The notes: generated by a model from the letters alone, not told the origin. 9,384 bases of DNA from Candidatus Heimdallarchaeota archaeon (GCA_016839875.1 JAEOTK010000102.1:1-9384), one strand, 5' to 3'; shown: positions 1 through 9,262, counted from the stretch's first letter. Translations and numbers: made by a program.

Positions 1-1518
1 GGAGGTGTATGGGTACCAAATAATTATCTTCTAGAGAAACATGGTGTTGAAGATTCCATGGAAAAAGCTAGAACATATATGGATAATACTGTGGGTGACC
101 GTGTTCCTTCAGAATACAAAGAAGCTTATCTAGTTAATGCTCCTAAGATGATTGATTGGTTGAGAGAGAATACAAGTACCAAATTTTCCTATGTTCCAAA
201 TTACGCAGATTATCATCCTGAGAGACCTGGAGGTATTGCTAGAGGTCGAGCTCTAGAAGGTAAACCCTTCAATGGTAGAAAACTCAAGAAAGAGTTGAAG
301 AATCTTAATGCACTACCATATGATGTTCCCCTTGGAATCAGTTTTTCAATTAAAGAGTACCATGATTTAGGAATGATTATGTCAACTTGGATTGGAAAAT
401 GGACAGCTCTTAAAGCGGGGATGCGAGCAATTTTTGGTTTATTAATTGGACATAAACACCTTACTTTAGGTGGGGCTCTAATTGGTAGATTAAGAAAATC
501 TATGCTAGATTTAGACATCTCACTCTGGCTCAACACTCCTTTTGAAGATCTCATAATCGAAAAAGGAAAAGTGGTTGGTGTTATCGCGAAAAAAGAAGAT
601 TCTGAAATCAGAATAAAAGCAGAAAACGGAGTAATTCTTGCAGCTGGAGGTTTTCCACATAATCTAGAAATGAGAGAAAAATATCACCCCAAACCAATAA
701 CAACTGAATGGACATCAGCACATTCTGGAAATACTGGAGATGCTATTTTATCAGGAATGAAACATGGTGCAGCTGTTGATCTTATGGATGACGCTTGGTG
801 GGGACCATCATCAGCTCCTCTAGATGAACCTCCTTTCTTCCATGTCGGAGAACGAGGATATCCTGGAGGAATCATCGTTAATAAAGAAGGTAAACGTTTC
901 ACTAATGAATCTGCGAGTTATGTTGTCGTTGTTCATGATATGTATGAAAAACATTCAGAAAAAACACCTCATGTTCCATGCCACTTTATTTTTGATCAAC
1001 GGTTCAAATCAAAATACATGTTTGGATTAATTTTCCCAGGGATGAAGTTTCCAGAGAAATATTTTGAAAGTGGATATATTAAAACTGCGGACACATTAGA
1101 AGAATTAGCCAAGAAAATAGAAGTAAATGCAAAAAACCTTGTAGATTCTGTCAAAAGATTCAATGAATTCGCAGAAACCGGAAAAGATCAAGATTTTGGT
1201 AGAGGAGATAGTGCATATGATCAATATTATGGAGATCCAAATGTTAGACCTAATCCCAATCTCTATCCTTTAGAGATACCACCATTTTATGCAGTTGAAT
1301 TTGTTCCTGGAGATTTAGGAACTAAGGGTGGTCTTGTTACTAATGAACATGCTCAGGTTTTGAGAAAAGATGGATCAATTATTGAAGGATTATATGCTGT
1401 TGGCAACAACTCTTCTTCAGTTATGGGTAATAGCTATCCTGGACCTGGTGCTACAGTAGGACCAACAATGACTTTTGGATATGTAGCAGCAAAGCATATA
1501 TCCGAGAAGATTATTTAG
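1..1518 (+). CDS. FAD-dependent 3-ketosteroid delta-1-dehydrogenase-like flavoprotein (5' partial)
   Basis: The frame is open from base 1 and the first residues (GGVWVPNN, then GVEDS) are the conserved KstD segment just after the FAD-binding Rossmann motif. The gene therefore starts upstream of the window and the ATG at 58 is internal; 505 residues are visible and roughly the first 60 are missing. KstD enzymes take hydrogens from C1 and C2 of 3-oxosteroids and reduce FAD; related flavoproteins reduce fumarate or act on other substrates. Seen here: DYHPERPGG (208-234), the LAAGGFPHN segment typical of the FAD domain (near 637-663), NESASY with Tyr at 919-921, and near the C-terminus YPGPG (1435-1449) followed by ATVGPTMTFGY. 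In characterised KstD the active site uses several tyrosines plus the Tyr and last Gly of the YPGPG type motif; matching residues appear present. The flavocytochrome-type fumarate reductase signatures are not seen. No signal peptide can be judged. It ends one base before the convergent E2-type gene. Family is fairly certain, steroid substrate is not; an archaeal host would suggest another cyclic ketone. Confidence 0.85.
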   Translation, partial: GGVWVPNNYLLEKHGVEDSMEKARTYMDNTVGDRVPSEYKEAYLVNAPKMIDWLRENTSTKFSYVPNYADYHPERPGGIARGRALEGKPFNGRKLKKELKNLNALPYDVPLGISFSIKEYHDLGMIMSTWIGKWTALKAGMRAIFGLLIGHKHLTLGGALIGRLRKSMLDLDISLWLNTPFEDLIIEKGKVVGVIAKKEDSEIRIKAENGVILAAGGFPHNLEMREKYHPKPITTEWTSAHSGNTGDAILSGMKHGAAVDLMDDAWWGPSSAPLDEPPFFHVGERGYPGGIIVNKEGKRFTNESASYVVVVHDMYEKHSEKTPHVPCHFIFDQRFKSKYMFGLIFPGMKFPEKYFESGYIKTADTLEELAKKIEVNAKNLVDSVKRFNEFAETGKDQDFGRGDSAYDQYYGDPNVRPNPNLYPLEIPPFYAVEFVPGDLGTKGGLVTNEHAQVLRKDGSIIEGLYAVGNNSSSVMGNSYPGPGATVGPTMTFGYVAAKHISEKII

Positions 1519-1519
1519 A

Positions 1520-2320
1520 TTATACCCCGTCCAAACATGCACCACTTTGGATTAGATCAACTAATCGTTGACAGAATCTTGTGAAAGGTCCTCCATCCAT
1601 AATGTAATGGTCAACCATAACAGTTAGGTTAAGAACTTCTCGAATCGCTATTTTATCATCTACAACAAAAGGTTTCTTTGAAATTCCTCCTATCATGAAA
1701 TGTGAAGTTTCAAATGAATGAACTATCCCCCATCCTCCATGATCTGCATACTTGCCAATTGAGGAAACAGTAACCGCTCCAATGTGTCTTTTTCTCATAA
1801 CAGGATTTCTTTTTACTTGCCACCATACAATTTTACGTAAGAATTTGGGCATAGCGATAACCAATTCCATCACTCTATTCCTTTTTTCCGCATACCCTGT
1901 TCGTTTTAATTTTTGGTTTTGCACTCTTCTAATCTCATCATTTATCTCTCTAAAGCTTTTTTCATTTACTTTTTTCATGAAGTACTTTGTTGGTACAAGC
2001 TTTCCTCCAACATTTCTTTCAACTATTATACCAATATCAATATCATCAAAAATGAAGACTTTTCGTTTTCCTTTTCTTATGGAATTCATCTCTTTGAATT
2101 CACTCATAGCATTACCAATACATTTTATCATCCAGCCAGAGAAAGATAATTTTTCACCTGTTTTTTCTTCGTGTTTTCTGATGAAATCTCTACCTTTTGT
2201 TACATCCAATTCGAATAAAGCTTTAACATGATGTTTCTTTGTACCCATTTCAATAAGGTCAAAAACCATTTTACGATTTTTAGAGAATTTTTTCACTTCA
2301 TACTTTCCAACAAGGTCCAT
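1520..2320 (-). CDS. Stand-alone 2-oxoacid dehydrogenase E2-type acyltransferase catalytic domain protein
   Basis: E2 enzymes pass an acyl group between lipoamide and coenzyme A in pyruvate- or branched-chain-type dehydrogenase complexes. This 266-residue protein is only the catalytic domain: no lipoyl domain, no peripheral-subunit-binding domain and no Ala/Pro linker. The catalytic HxxxDG motif is present as HYIMDG near the C-terminus (His238, Asp242 from the chosen start). Upstream are a VTVSSIG stretch and MIGGISKKP, typical of the small stand-alone E2-like clade found in various bacteria and archaea, whose physiological role is not established. Start choice: the frame extends to a GTG at 2363-2365, but that codon abuts a TATA-like box, so it would lie upstream of the expected transcript start. 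The ATG at 2318-2320 has AGGAG (2331-2335) ten bases before it and begins MDLVGKYEVKKF, the usual start of the fold. No E1, E3 or lipoylation gene is in the window. It may act on free acyl-CoA or with distant partners, or be non-canonical. It faces the KstD-like gene tail to tail and is divergent from lacZ. Confidence 0.85.
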   Translation of the reverse strand: MDLVGKYEVKKFSKNRKMVFDLIEMGTKKHHVKALFELDVTKGRDFIRKHEEKTGEKLSFSGWMIKCIGNAMSEFKEMNSIRKGKRKVFIFDDIDIGIIVERNVGGKLVPTKYFMKKVNEKSFREINDEIRRVQNQKLKRTGYAEKRNRVMELVIAMPKFLRKIVWWQVKRNPVMRKRHIGAVTVSSIGKYADHGGWGIVHSFETSHFMIGGISKKPFVVDDKIAIREVLNLTVMVDHYIMDGGPFTRFCQRLVDLIQSGACLDGV

Positions 2321-2365
2321 AGGTAAACAACTCCTATTTTTAGAGTAATCTTGAAAATTACTCAC

Positions 2366-2378
2366 TTATATTAATAAT
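2366..2378 (-). promoter_or_regulatory. TATA-like promoter box of the E2-type gene
   Basis: Read on the minus strand this is TTATTAATATAA, a good archaeal TATA-type sequence. A TATA centre near 2370 predicts transcription starting around 2344. That leaves a leader of about 24 bases containing the AGGAG ribosome binding site of the ATG at 2320. This geometry argues against the in-frame GTG at 2365 as start. It was judged by eye. Confidence 0.45.
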
Positions 2379-2384
2379 TTTCTC

Positions 2385-2418
2385 GAAAACAGTAAAAAAC
2401 ATGAATTTTACAATTTTC
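2385..2418. promoter_or_regulatory. 34-base imperfect palindrome, candidate operator in the E2/lacZ divergent region
   Basis: The left half GAAAAcaGTAAAA (2385-2397) and the reverse complement of the right half, GAAAAttGTAAAA (2406-2418), agree at 11 of 13 positions. The eight-base spacer has the self-complementary core CATG, so 13 of 17 base pairs are symmetric. It lies directly upstream of the E2 gene's TATA-like box and 51-84 bases before the lacZ start, a position suited to a dimeric regulator controlling one or both genes. AT-rich composition raises the chance expectation, so the operator role is an inference. Confidence 0.45.
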
Positions 2419-2465
2419 AGTTTCCATAGACAAACATAAGAGTTTAGAATGTAAAAGCAGAATAG

Positions 2466-5609
<3,144 letters not shown>

Positions 5610-5642
5610 ACCATAATAAATGAGTAAAATAATATCATTTCT

Positions 5643-6281
5643 ATGACATTAGTTGTTGATGAAGATCAATGGTTCCAGAAATGGACATGGAAAACTGTTG
5701 GATGGGCATCTGTGTGTTTTCTCTTAATTGCCTCTGTAAGTGGTTTATTCTCACTTCTTTTTGATGTATTTCTTTTTGAAAATCAAATGGGTTATGCATA
5801 TATCTACTTCGCTTTGATATTTTTCACGATAGTGTTATATTTCTTCTACATGCGATTCAGGACTAACTGGTTCGGTCTATTTGCATTTGGTATAAATGGT
5901 TTAATAGGAATTGGCATTGAGCTCTGGTTGGAATATTATAAGAATCCAGTTTTGAAATCACCTTGGGGTGCAGTTGGATGGGGAGCTATATATGTTCTAT
6001 ATGGTCTATCTGCTGATTTATCTATGCTTCTTGTTAAAAAGATGAAGAATGAAACATTAGCACTATTAATATCTTCAATTATTTTTTCAGTATTCCTAAT
6101 AGTTCTAAGTATTATACCCTTGAAACTATTCTATGTTCCATCCCCAGGAGTATCTAAGGATTTCTTAACTTATTGGTATTTCCTTATTCCTTACGGTATT
6201 ATTCAAGGAGTAATAGGTGCTTACGCAGGTTTAACCTTAGGAAAAATTAAAAAGAACAATCAAACTAAAAGAAAGAGCTAG
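5643..6281 (+). CDS. Unrecognised integral membrane protein, about six transmembrane helices
   Basis: I do not recognise this 212-residue family. Hydrophobic segments long enough to cross the membrane lie at about residues 19-44, 50-70, 76-97, 107-131, 137-163 and 175-200. The N-terminus is short and polar (MTLVVDEDQ), the last 12 residues are strongly basic (Lys/Arg/Asn), so a cytoplasmic C-terminus is likely by the positive-inside rule. The most polar in-membrane features are an Asn near 85 and Glu93 in the third helix and Asp125 in the fourth. Size and topology resemble small substrate-binding (S) components of energy-coupling-factor transporters, but no diagnostic motif was seen, so this is only a possibility. 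It starts 33 bases after the lacZ stop, on the same strand, which suggests one transcript and a possible link to sugar uptake or sensing. No Shine-Dalgarno is evident. Its last 17 bases overlap the convergent DUF917 gene. Confidence 0.75.
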   Translation: MTLVVDEDQWFQKWTWKTVGWASVCFLLIASVSGLFSLLFDVFLFENQMGYAYIYFALIFFTIVLYFFYMRFRTNWFGLFAFGINGLIGIGIELWLEYYKNPVLKSPWGAVGWGAIYVLYGLSADLSMLLVKKMKNETLALLISSIIFSVFLIVLSIIPLKLFYVPSPGVSKDFLTYWYFLIPYGIIQGVIGAYAGLTLGKIKKNNQTKRKS

Positions 6282-7380
6282 CTTTCTTGTAAGCTGGCCA
6301 ACTTTCATTAAAGACCTTTGGACCAAAGATTTTCAATCCTTTTTCTGATTGCCATATCTCAGGCGCATCTCTAGCAAAAATCAAAACCTCTCTCCCTTCA
6401 TTGAAATCTTCTTCCCATGGAGATAATCCATAACCTGTTTGAGAATCAACAATATAGAATCCATCTGGACTTGTGATATAGTGTTGCTTGTTTAACCAAG
6501 AAAGAAGATATTCGTTCTGATACCAGATTTTTAGTTGTTGTCCCATTTTTTCATTTGTATTGAGCATTATGTAACCAGATGTAAACCCCCCTTCTTCTAT
6601 TCGAGAAAACTCTTCTACTATTCCTCTGAAAACAAGTTTAATATCAGGAAAAGTATTTTCAATGGTTTCCAGTGGATCAAGACCTCTCTCATTTGCTTCT
6701 CTAACCTTCTGACCTAATTCTATTGCCATTGAAAATGTTCCAGAAATTACAGCTGTTTTAGCTTGATTAATCGTCATCGGACATCTAGCAACACTGACTG
6801 TTCCTCCAGATATTCGAGATGCTTCTCTAGCAATAATCTCTCCACGAACATCGTTAACTGCCTTCTTAACGATCTGAACATCACCATACTGATTTACTAT
6901 GGAGAATGGTGAAATATCTACTCCAGCTACTCTTGTTGTACTTATCGAGATTTTTGGTTTACTTCTGCCACAACAATCACCATCAATTCCAACCTTCCCC
7001 ATTTGCGCAGCAACCATTAAAGGTATAATGCTATTATTTGGTCCTACTTCTGTTGCTACAAAACCCTGAAACTCTATCCCCATAAAATCTTCTAATTCTT
7101 TAACAGCTGTAACCATTGGGTTATCTTGAGTAATTTTAAGATTCTTAACTAATTTCTTGTCTTCTTCTGTAATCCCTCCTCCCACCATTCCTATGATACA
7201 AATGTGATCATCTGATTGTAGCTCATTTAATCCTGCTAGAGCTAGATTTCTTCCTGTTGTATAGATTTTATCTATATTTTCTTTAGCTCTTAATTCGCTT
7301 CCTCCACCTCCACAAGCTAAAATCTTTGCTCCAATAACTAAATCAAGTGCTTCTCTCTTCGAAAGTTTTCTAGCAGTCAT
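6265..7380 (-). CDS. S-Me-THD / DUF917 family protein (S-methyl-thiohydantoin desulfurase-like)
   Basis: The 371-residue protein matches the family formerly called DUF917, which includes S-methyl thiohydantoin desulfurase and often neighbours hydantoinase/oxoprolinase genes. Seen: the N-terminal ACGGGGSE loop (22-29), MVGGGI (65-70), EVGPNNSIIPL (111-121), DGDCCGRSKPK (133-143), CPMTINQAKTAVISGTFS (200-217) with the helix that follows, FRGIVEEFSRIEEGGF (251-266) opening the C-terminal domain, and NEYLLSW (289-295). Length is normal. The motif usually written D-D-G/x-x-GRAFPE in this family reads GRSKPK here, and two adjacent cysteines (136-137) precede it. No hydantoinase gene is nearby, so the substrate is unknown; the family call is firm and the reaction is not. 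The ATG at 7378-7380 is chosen because it gives the usual N-terminus; only a weak GAGA precedes it, and a GAATAAAAAG box (minus strand, about 7411-7420) could be its TATA element. It is divergent from the FAD oxidoreductase gene, and its 3' end overlaps the membrane protein gene. Confidence 0.88.
   Translation of the reverse strand: MTARKLSKREALDLVIGAKILACGGGGSELRAKENIDKIYTTGRNLALAGLNELQSDDHICIIGMVGGGITEEDKKLVKNLKITQDNPMVTAVKELEDFMGIEFQGFVATEVGPNNSIIPLMVAAQMGKVGIDGDCCGRSKPKISISTTRVAGVDISPFSIVNQYGDVQIVKKAVNDVRGEIIAREASRISGGTVSVARCPMTINQAKTAVISGTFSMAIELGQKVREANERGLDPLETIENTFPDIKLVFRGIVEEFSRIEEGGFTSGYIMLNTNEKMGQQLKIWYQNEYLLSWLNKQHYITSPDGFYIVDSQTGYGLSPWEEDFNEGREVLIFARDAPEIWQSEKGLKIFGPKVFNESWPAYKKASSFF
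6269..6288. other. Inverted repeat at the overlapping convergent gene ends
   Basis: AAGAAAG (6269-6275) and CTTTCTT (6282-6288) are perfect inverse complements around the six-base AGCTAG. The repeat lies in the last codons of both the membrane protein gene and the DUF917 gene, so part of it is fixed by coding. A small bidirectional 3'-end structure is possible, but the stem is short and AT-rich and has no adjacent T-run on the + strand. Confidence 0.3.
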
Positions 7381-7440
7381 AATCTCTCATTTTATTTGAT
7401 AGAACTCAAGCTTTTTATTCTTTTTCTGTTGAAAGAGTCT

Positions 7441-7452
7441 AAATTATATTAC
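7441..7452 (+). promoter_or_regulatory. TATA-like promoter box of the FAD oxidoreductase gene
   Basis: AAATTATATTAC is a TATA-type sequence centred near 7446, about 25 bases before the ATG at 7471. In archaea this spacing puts transcription start at or next to the start codon, implying a leaderless or nearly leaderless message. It also supports the ATG at 7471 over the TTG at 7396, which lies upstream of the box. It was judged by eye. Confidence 0.45.
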
Positions 7453-7470
7453 AGAGACGATGTGATATTT

Positions 7471-9099
7471 ATGGTTACTAATACTATTATTGCGCAAAAG
7501 GTAGAAGGAACACCTTTTGATGATGTACACAAAATTGAAGGAGAAGATGTCATCAAAACAAATCACCCTGATTATATTGTTGATGAATCTAAACTTGCAG
7601 GTGGATCTGCAGAGTGGTTATTCTTTCCAAGAAATGAAGCGGATGTAATTACTATTATCAACAAGATGCGAGAATTAGGAAAATCTATAACTATTTCTGG
7701 AGGACGAACAGGTATTGTTGGAAGCGCGGTTCCATTTGGTGGAGCAGTTCTTTCTACAGATGAAATGAACCAGGTCTTAGGTTTGGGATTTGATGAAGAT
7801 GCTCAGAAATATTTCGTAAGAATGCATCCTGGAATTACCTTAGATAAATTGGAAGAAGTATTAAAAAACAAAGAATTCGTGGCAGAACAAAATATATCTG
7901 CAGATAAAGATTGGGTCAGTAAATTTAAACAAGAATCAGAACTTTTTATTTTTCCTGTTGATCCTACAGAAATGACTGCAGCCGTTGGAGGTTCTATTGC
8001 TGCAAATGCATCAGGTGCTCGTTCGTTCAAGTATGGTGCTATGCGTCCTTGGACAAGACGTCTTCGTGTAGTTCTTGACTCAGGAGAAGTTCTTGATATT
8101 ACTCGAGGTCAATATAAAGAAGAAAATGGTGTGTTCATTGTAAAGAAGACCGGTCAAGAAGTGGAAGTGAAAATCCCATCTTATCAAATGCCTAAAGCAA
8201 AAAATGCAGCAGGATTGTTTGCTGAACCAGGAATGGATTTAATAGATCTTTTCATAGGTTCAGAAGGTCTGCTTGGAGTGATAACTGAAGTAGATCTTTG
8301 GATAATAAAACGACCTGTTGGACTACCTAATGTCATGTTCTTTCCATCAGAAGACGATTCTATAACTTTTGTAGAAAAATTGAGAGAAGATGAAGAACTA
8401 ACTGCTGAATACATGGAATTCTTTGATGAACATTCATTCAATCTCTTAAGAAGTAAACAAAAAACAAATCCTGCGTTGGCTAATTTAGATACCATACCTT
8501 CGGATGCTAAAACAGCTATTTTCTTTGAAATTCCTTATTCAGAAGAAACACTTGAAGACATTATCATGAAACTTGATGAAATGGCGATGGATTGCAATAC
8601 TTCTATAGATTCTTGTTGGTCTGCATTTGATGAAGTTGAAAGAGAAAACTTCATAGCTATGAGACATGCCGTTCCAGAAACAGTAAATAGTATCATTGCA
8701 AGTAGAAAGAATGAGCATCCTGGTATTCATAAACTAGGAACAGATATGTCTGTTGAACATAAGCATTTCAGAGAGATAATGAAAATCTATAGAGAAACAT
8801 TGATAGAAAATGATCTAGAATATGTTCAATGGGGTCACATCGGTGATTCTCATATTCATGTCAATATTCTTCCTCGAAATATGGAAGAACTAGATTTAGG
8901 AAAACAACTCTACAAGAAATTTGCACAAAAAGCAGTAGAATTTGGTGGTTCTGTTTCAGCAGAGCACGGTATAGGTAAAATTAAAGCTGAATACCTTCTC
9001 GTAATGTATGGGGAAGAGGGTGTTAACCAGATGCGAGCAGTAAAAATGGCTTTGGATCCTCAAATCCTATTCAATAAAGGAAACATGTTTGATTCGTAG
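7471..9099 (+). CDS. FAD-binding oxidoreductase, GlcD / D-lactate or D-2-hydroxyacid dehydrogenase class
   Basis: VAO/PCMH-family flavoenzyme of 542 residues that would oxidise a 2-hydroxyacid such as D-lactate, glycolate or D-2-hydroxyglutarate. The N-terminal PCMH-type FAD domain shows PRNEADV, SGGRTGIVG (76-84), PTEMTAAVGGSIAANASGA (GG at 173-174) and GSEGLLGVITEV. The C-terminal domain ends with the metal and substrate site GHIGDSHIHVN (His456, His461, His463, Asn465) and SAEHGIGK (Glu498, His499), the set used by D-2-hydroxyglutarate and D-lactate dehydrogenases. There is no fused or adjacent Fe-S (GlpC/GlcF-type) subunit, so the electron acceptor is unknown. The same frame extends to a TTG at 7396, but that 25-residue extension is hydrophobic, unlike the family, and lies upstream of the TATA-like box. 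The ATG at 7471 follows GTGAT (partial archaeal Shine-Dalgarno) and begins MVTNTIIAQKVEG. It is divergent from the DUF917 gene, with their starts 90 bases apart. The class is secure; the exact substrate is not. Confidence 0.9.
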   Translation: MVTNTIIAQKVEGTPFDDVHKIEGEDVIKTNHPDYIVDESKLAGGSAEWLFFPRNEADVITIINKMRELGKSITISGGRTGIVGSAVPFGGAVLSTDEMNQVLGLGFDEDAQKYFVRMHPGITLDKLEEVLKNKEFVAEQNISADKDWVSKFKQESELFIFPVDPTEMTAAVGGSIAANASGARSFKYGAMRPWTRRLRVVLDSGEVLDITRGQYKEENGVFIVKKTGQEVEVKIPSYQMPKAKNAAGLFAEPGMDLIDLFIGSEGLLGVITEVDLWIIKRPVGLPNVMFFPSEDDSITFVEKLREDEELTAEYMEFFDEHSFNLLRSKQKTNPALANLDTIPSDAKTAIFFEIPYSEETLEDIIMKLDEMAMDCNTSIDSCWSAFDEVERENFIAMRHAVPETVNSIIASRKNEHPGIHKLGTDMSVEHKHFREIMKIYRETLIENDLEYVQWGHIGDSHIHVNILPRNMEELDLGKQLYKKFAQKAVEFGGSVSAEHGIGKIKAEYLLVMYGEEGVNQMRAVKMALDPQILFNKGNMFDS

Positions 9100-9107
9100 A
9101 TTAGGGA

Positions 9108-9145
9108 AGAATTTTCCTCCTATTTTCATTTTCTTTATTTTTATC
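9108..9145 (+). terminator. T-rich probable transcription terminator of the FAD oxidoreductase gene
   Basis: Starting about nine bases after the stop codon, GGAA-GAATT-TTCC can form a weak 4-bp stem. It is followed by an interrupted pyrimidine- and T-rich stretch (about 9118-9144) with several runs of three to five T. T-rich tracts downstream of genes are the usual archaeal termination signal. The hairpin is too weak to count as a bacterial-style terminator. Confidence 0.4.
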
Positions 9146-9168
9146 GCTTAAACAACCGGATGTAAGCG
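9145..9168. repeat. Short inverted repeat in the gap before the ABM-like gene
   Basis: CGCTTA (9145-9150) and TAAGCG (9163-9168) are exact inverse complements separated by 12 bases. It sits just after the T-rich tract and 117 bases before the next start codon. It could be a second 3'-end hairpin or a regulator site. The rest of the 9100-9281 gap shows no gene; it holds only the promoter box noted separately. Confidence 0.3.
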
Positions 9169-9251
9169 TATTAGTAAAACTGAACTCTGATAATTGATTT
9201 CATACTAAGTGGTTCTCTAAAGATTTTCATAAAAGGATTTAAAGACATTCT

Positions 9252-9262
9252 AAAATATATTT
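9252..9262 (+). promoter_or_regulatory. TATA-like promoter box of the ABM-like gene
   Basis: The AAAATATATTT stretch contains the palindromic TATA-type core AAATATATTT. Its centre is about 25-28 bases before the two candidate ATGs (9282, 9285), the spacing expected for a leaderless archaeal message. An AAGGA (9273-9277) also lies 4 or 7 bases before those ATGs, so a short leader with a ribosome binding site is the alternative. Confidence 0.45.

Noticed and set aside
1..23. GGAGGTG followed by ATG at 9-11, looking like a ribosome binding site and start
   Set aside because: The ATG frame stops after four codons, and these bases encode the conserved GGVWVPNN of the KstD-like protein.
58..60. 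ATG at 58 as the start of the KstD-like gene
   Set aside because: The same frame is open to base 1 and encodes conserved family sequence, so the gene begins upstream of the window.
1752..2231. 159-codon + strand frame opposite the E2-type gene
   Set aside because: It is a shadow of the conserved E2 domain coding strand, rich in Phe/Ser/Ile as expected of the complement of Lys/Glu-rich AT-rich genes, with no family signature.
2363..2365. GTG start for the E2-type gene
   Set aside because: It has no Shine-Dalgarno, adds 15 residues not typical of the fold and abuts a TATA-like box; the ATG at 2320 has AGGAG at ten bases.
7431..7458. GTCT...AGAC repeat around the 7441 TATA-like box as an operator
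   Set aside because: Only four paired bases per arm, expected often by chance.
7396..7470. N-terminal extension of the FAD oxidoreductase from a TTG, giving a hydrophobic signal-like segment
   Set aside because: It lies upstream of the TATA-like box, uses a rare start and is not a family feature; the ATG at 7471 is better placed. A membrane anchor is not supported.
8184..8495. 103-codon minus-strand frame inside the FAD oxidoreductase gene
   Set aside because: It lies wholly within a clearly conserved gene, is serine-rich and low in information, and has no recognisable motif.
9115..9122. TCCTCC (minus-strand GGAGGA) as a ribosome binding site for a minus-strand gene
   Set aside because: No start codon follows at suitable distance on the minus strand and the conserved + strand gene occupies the region beyond.
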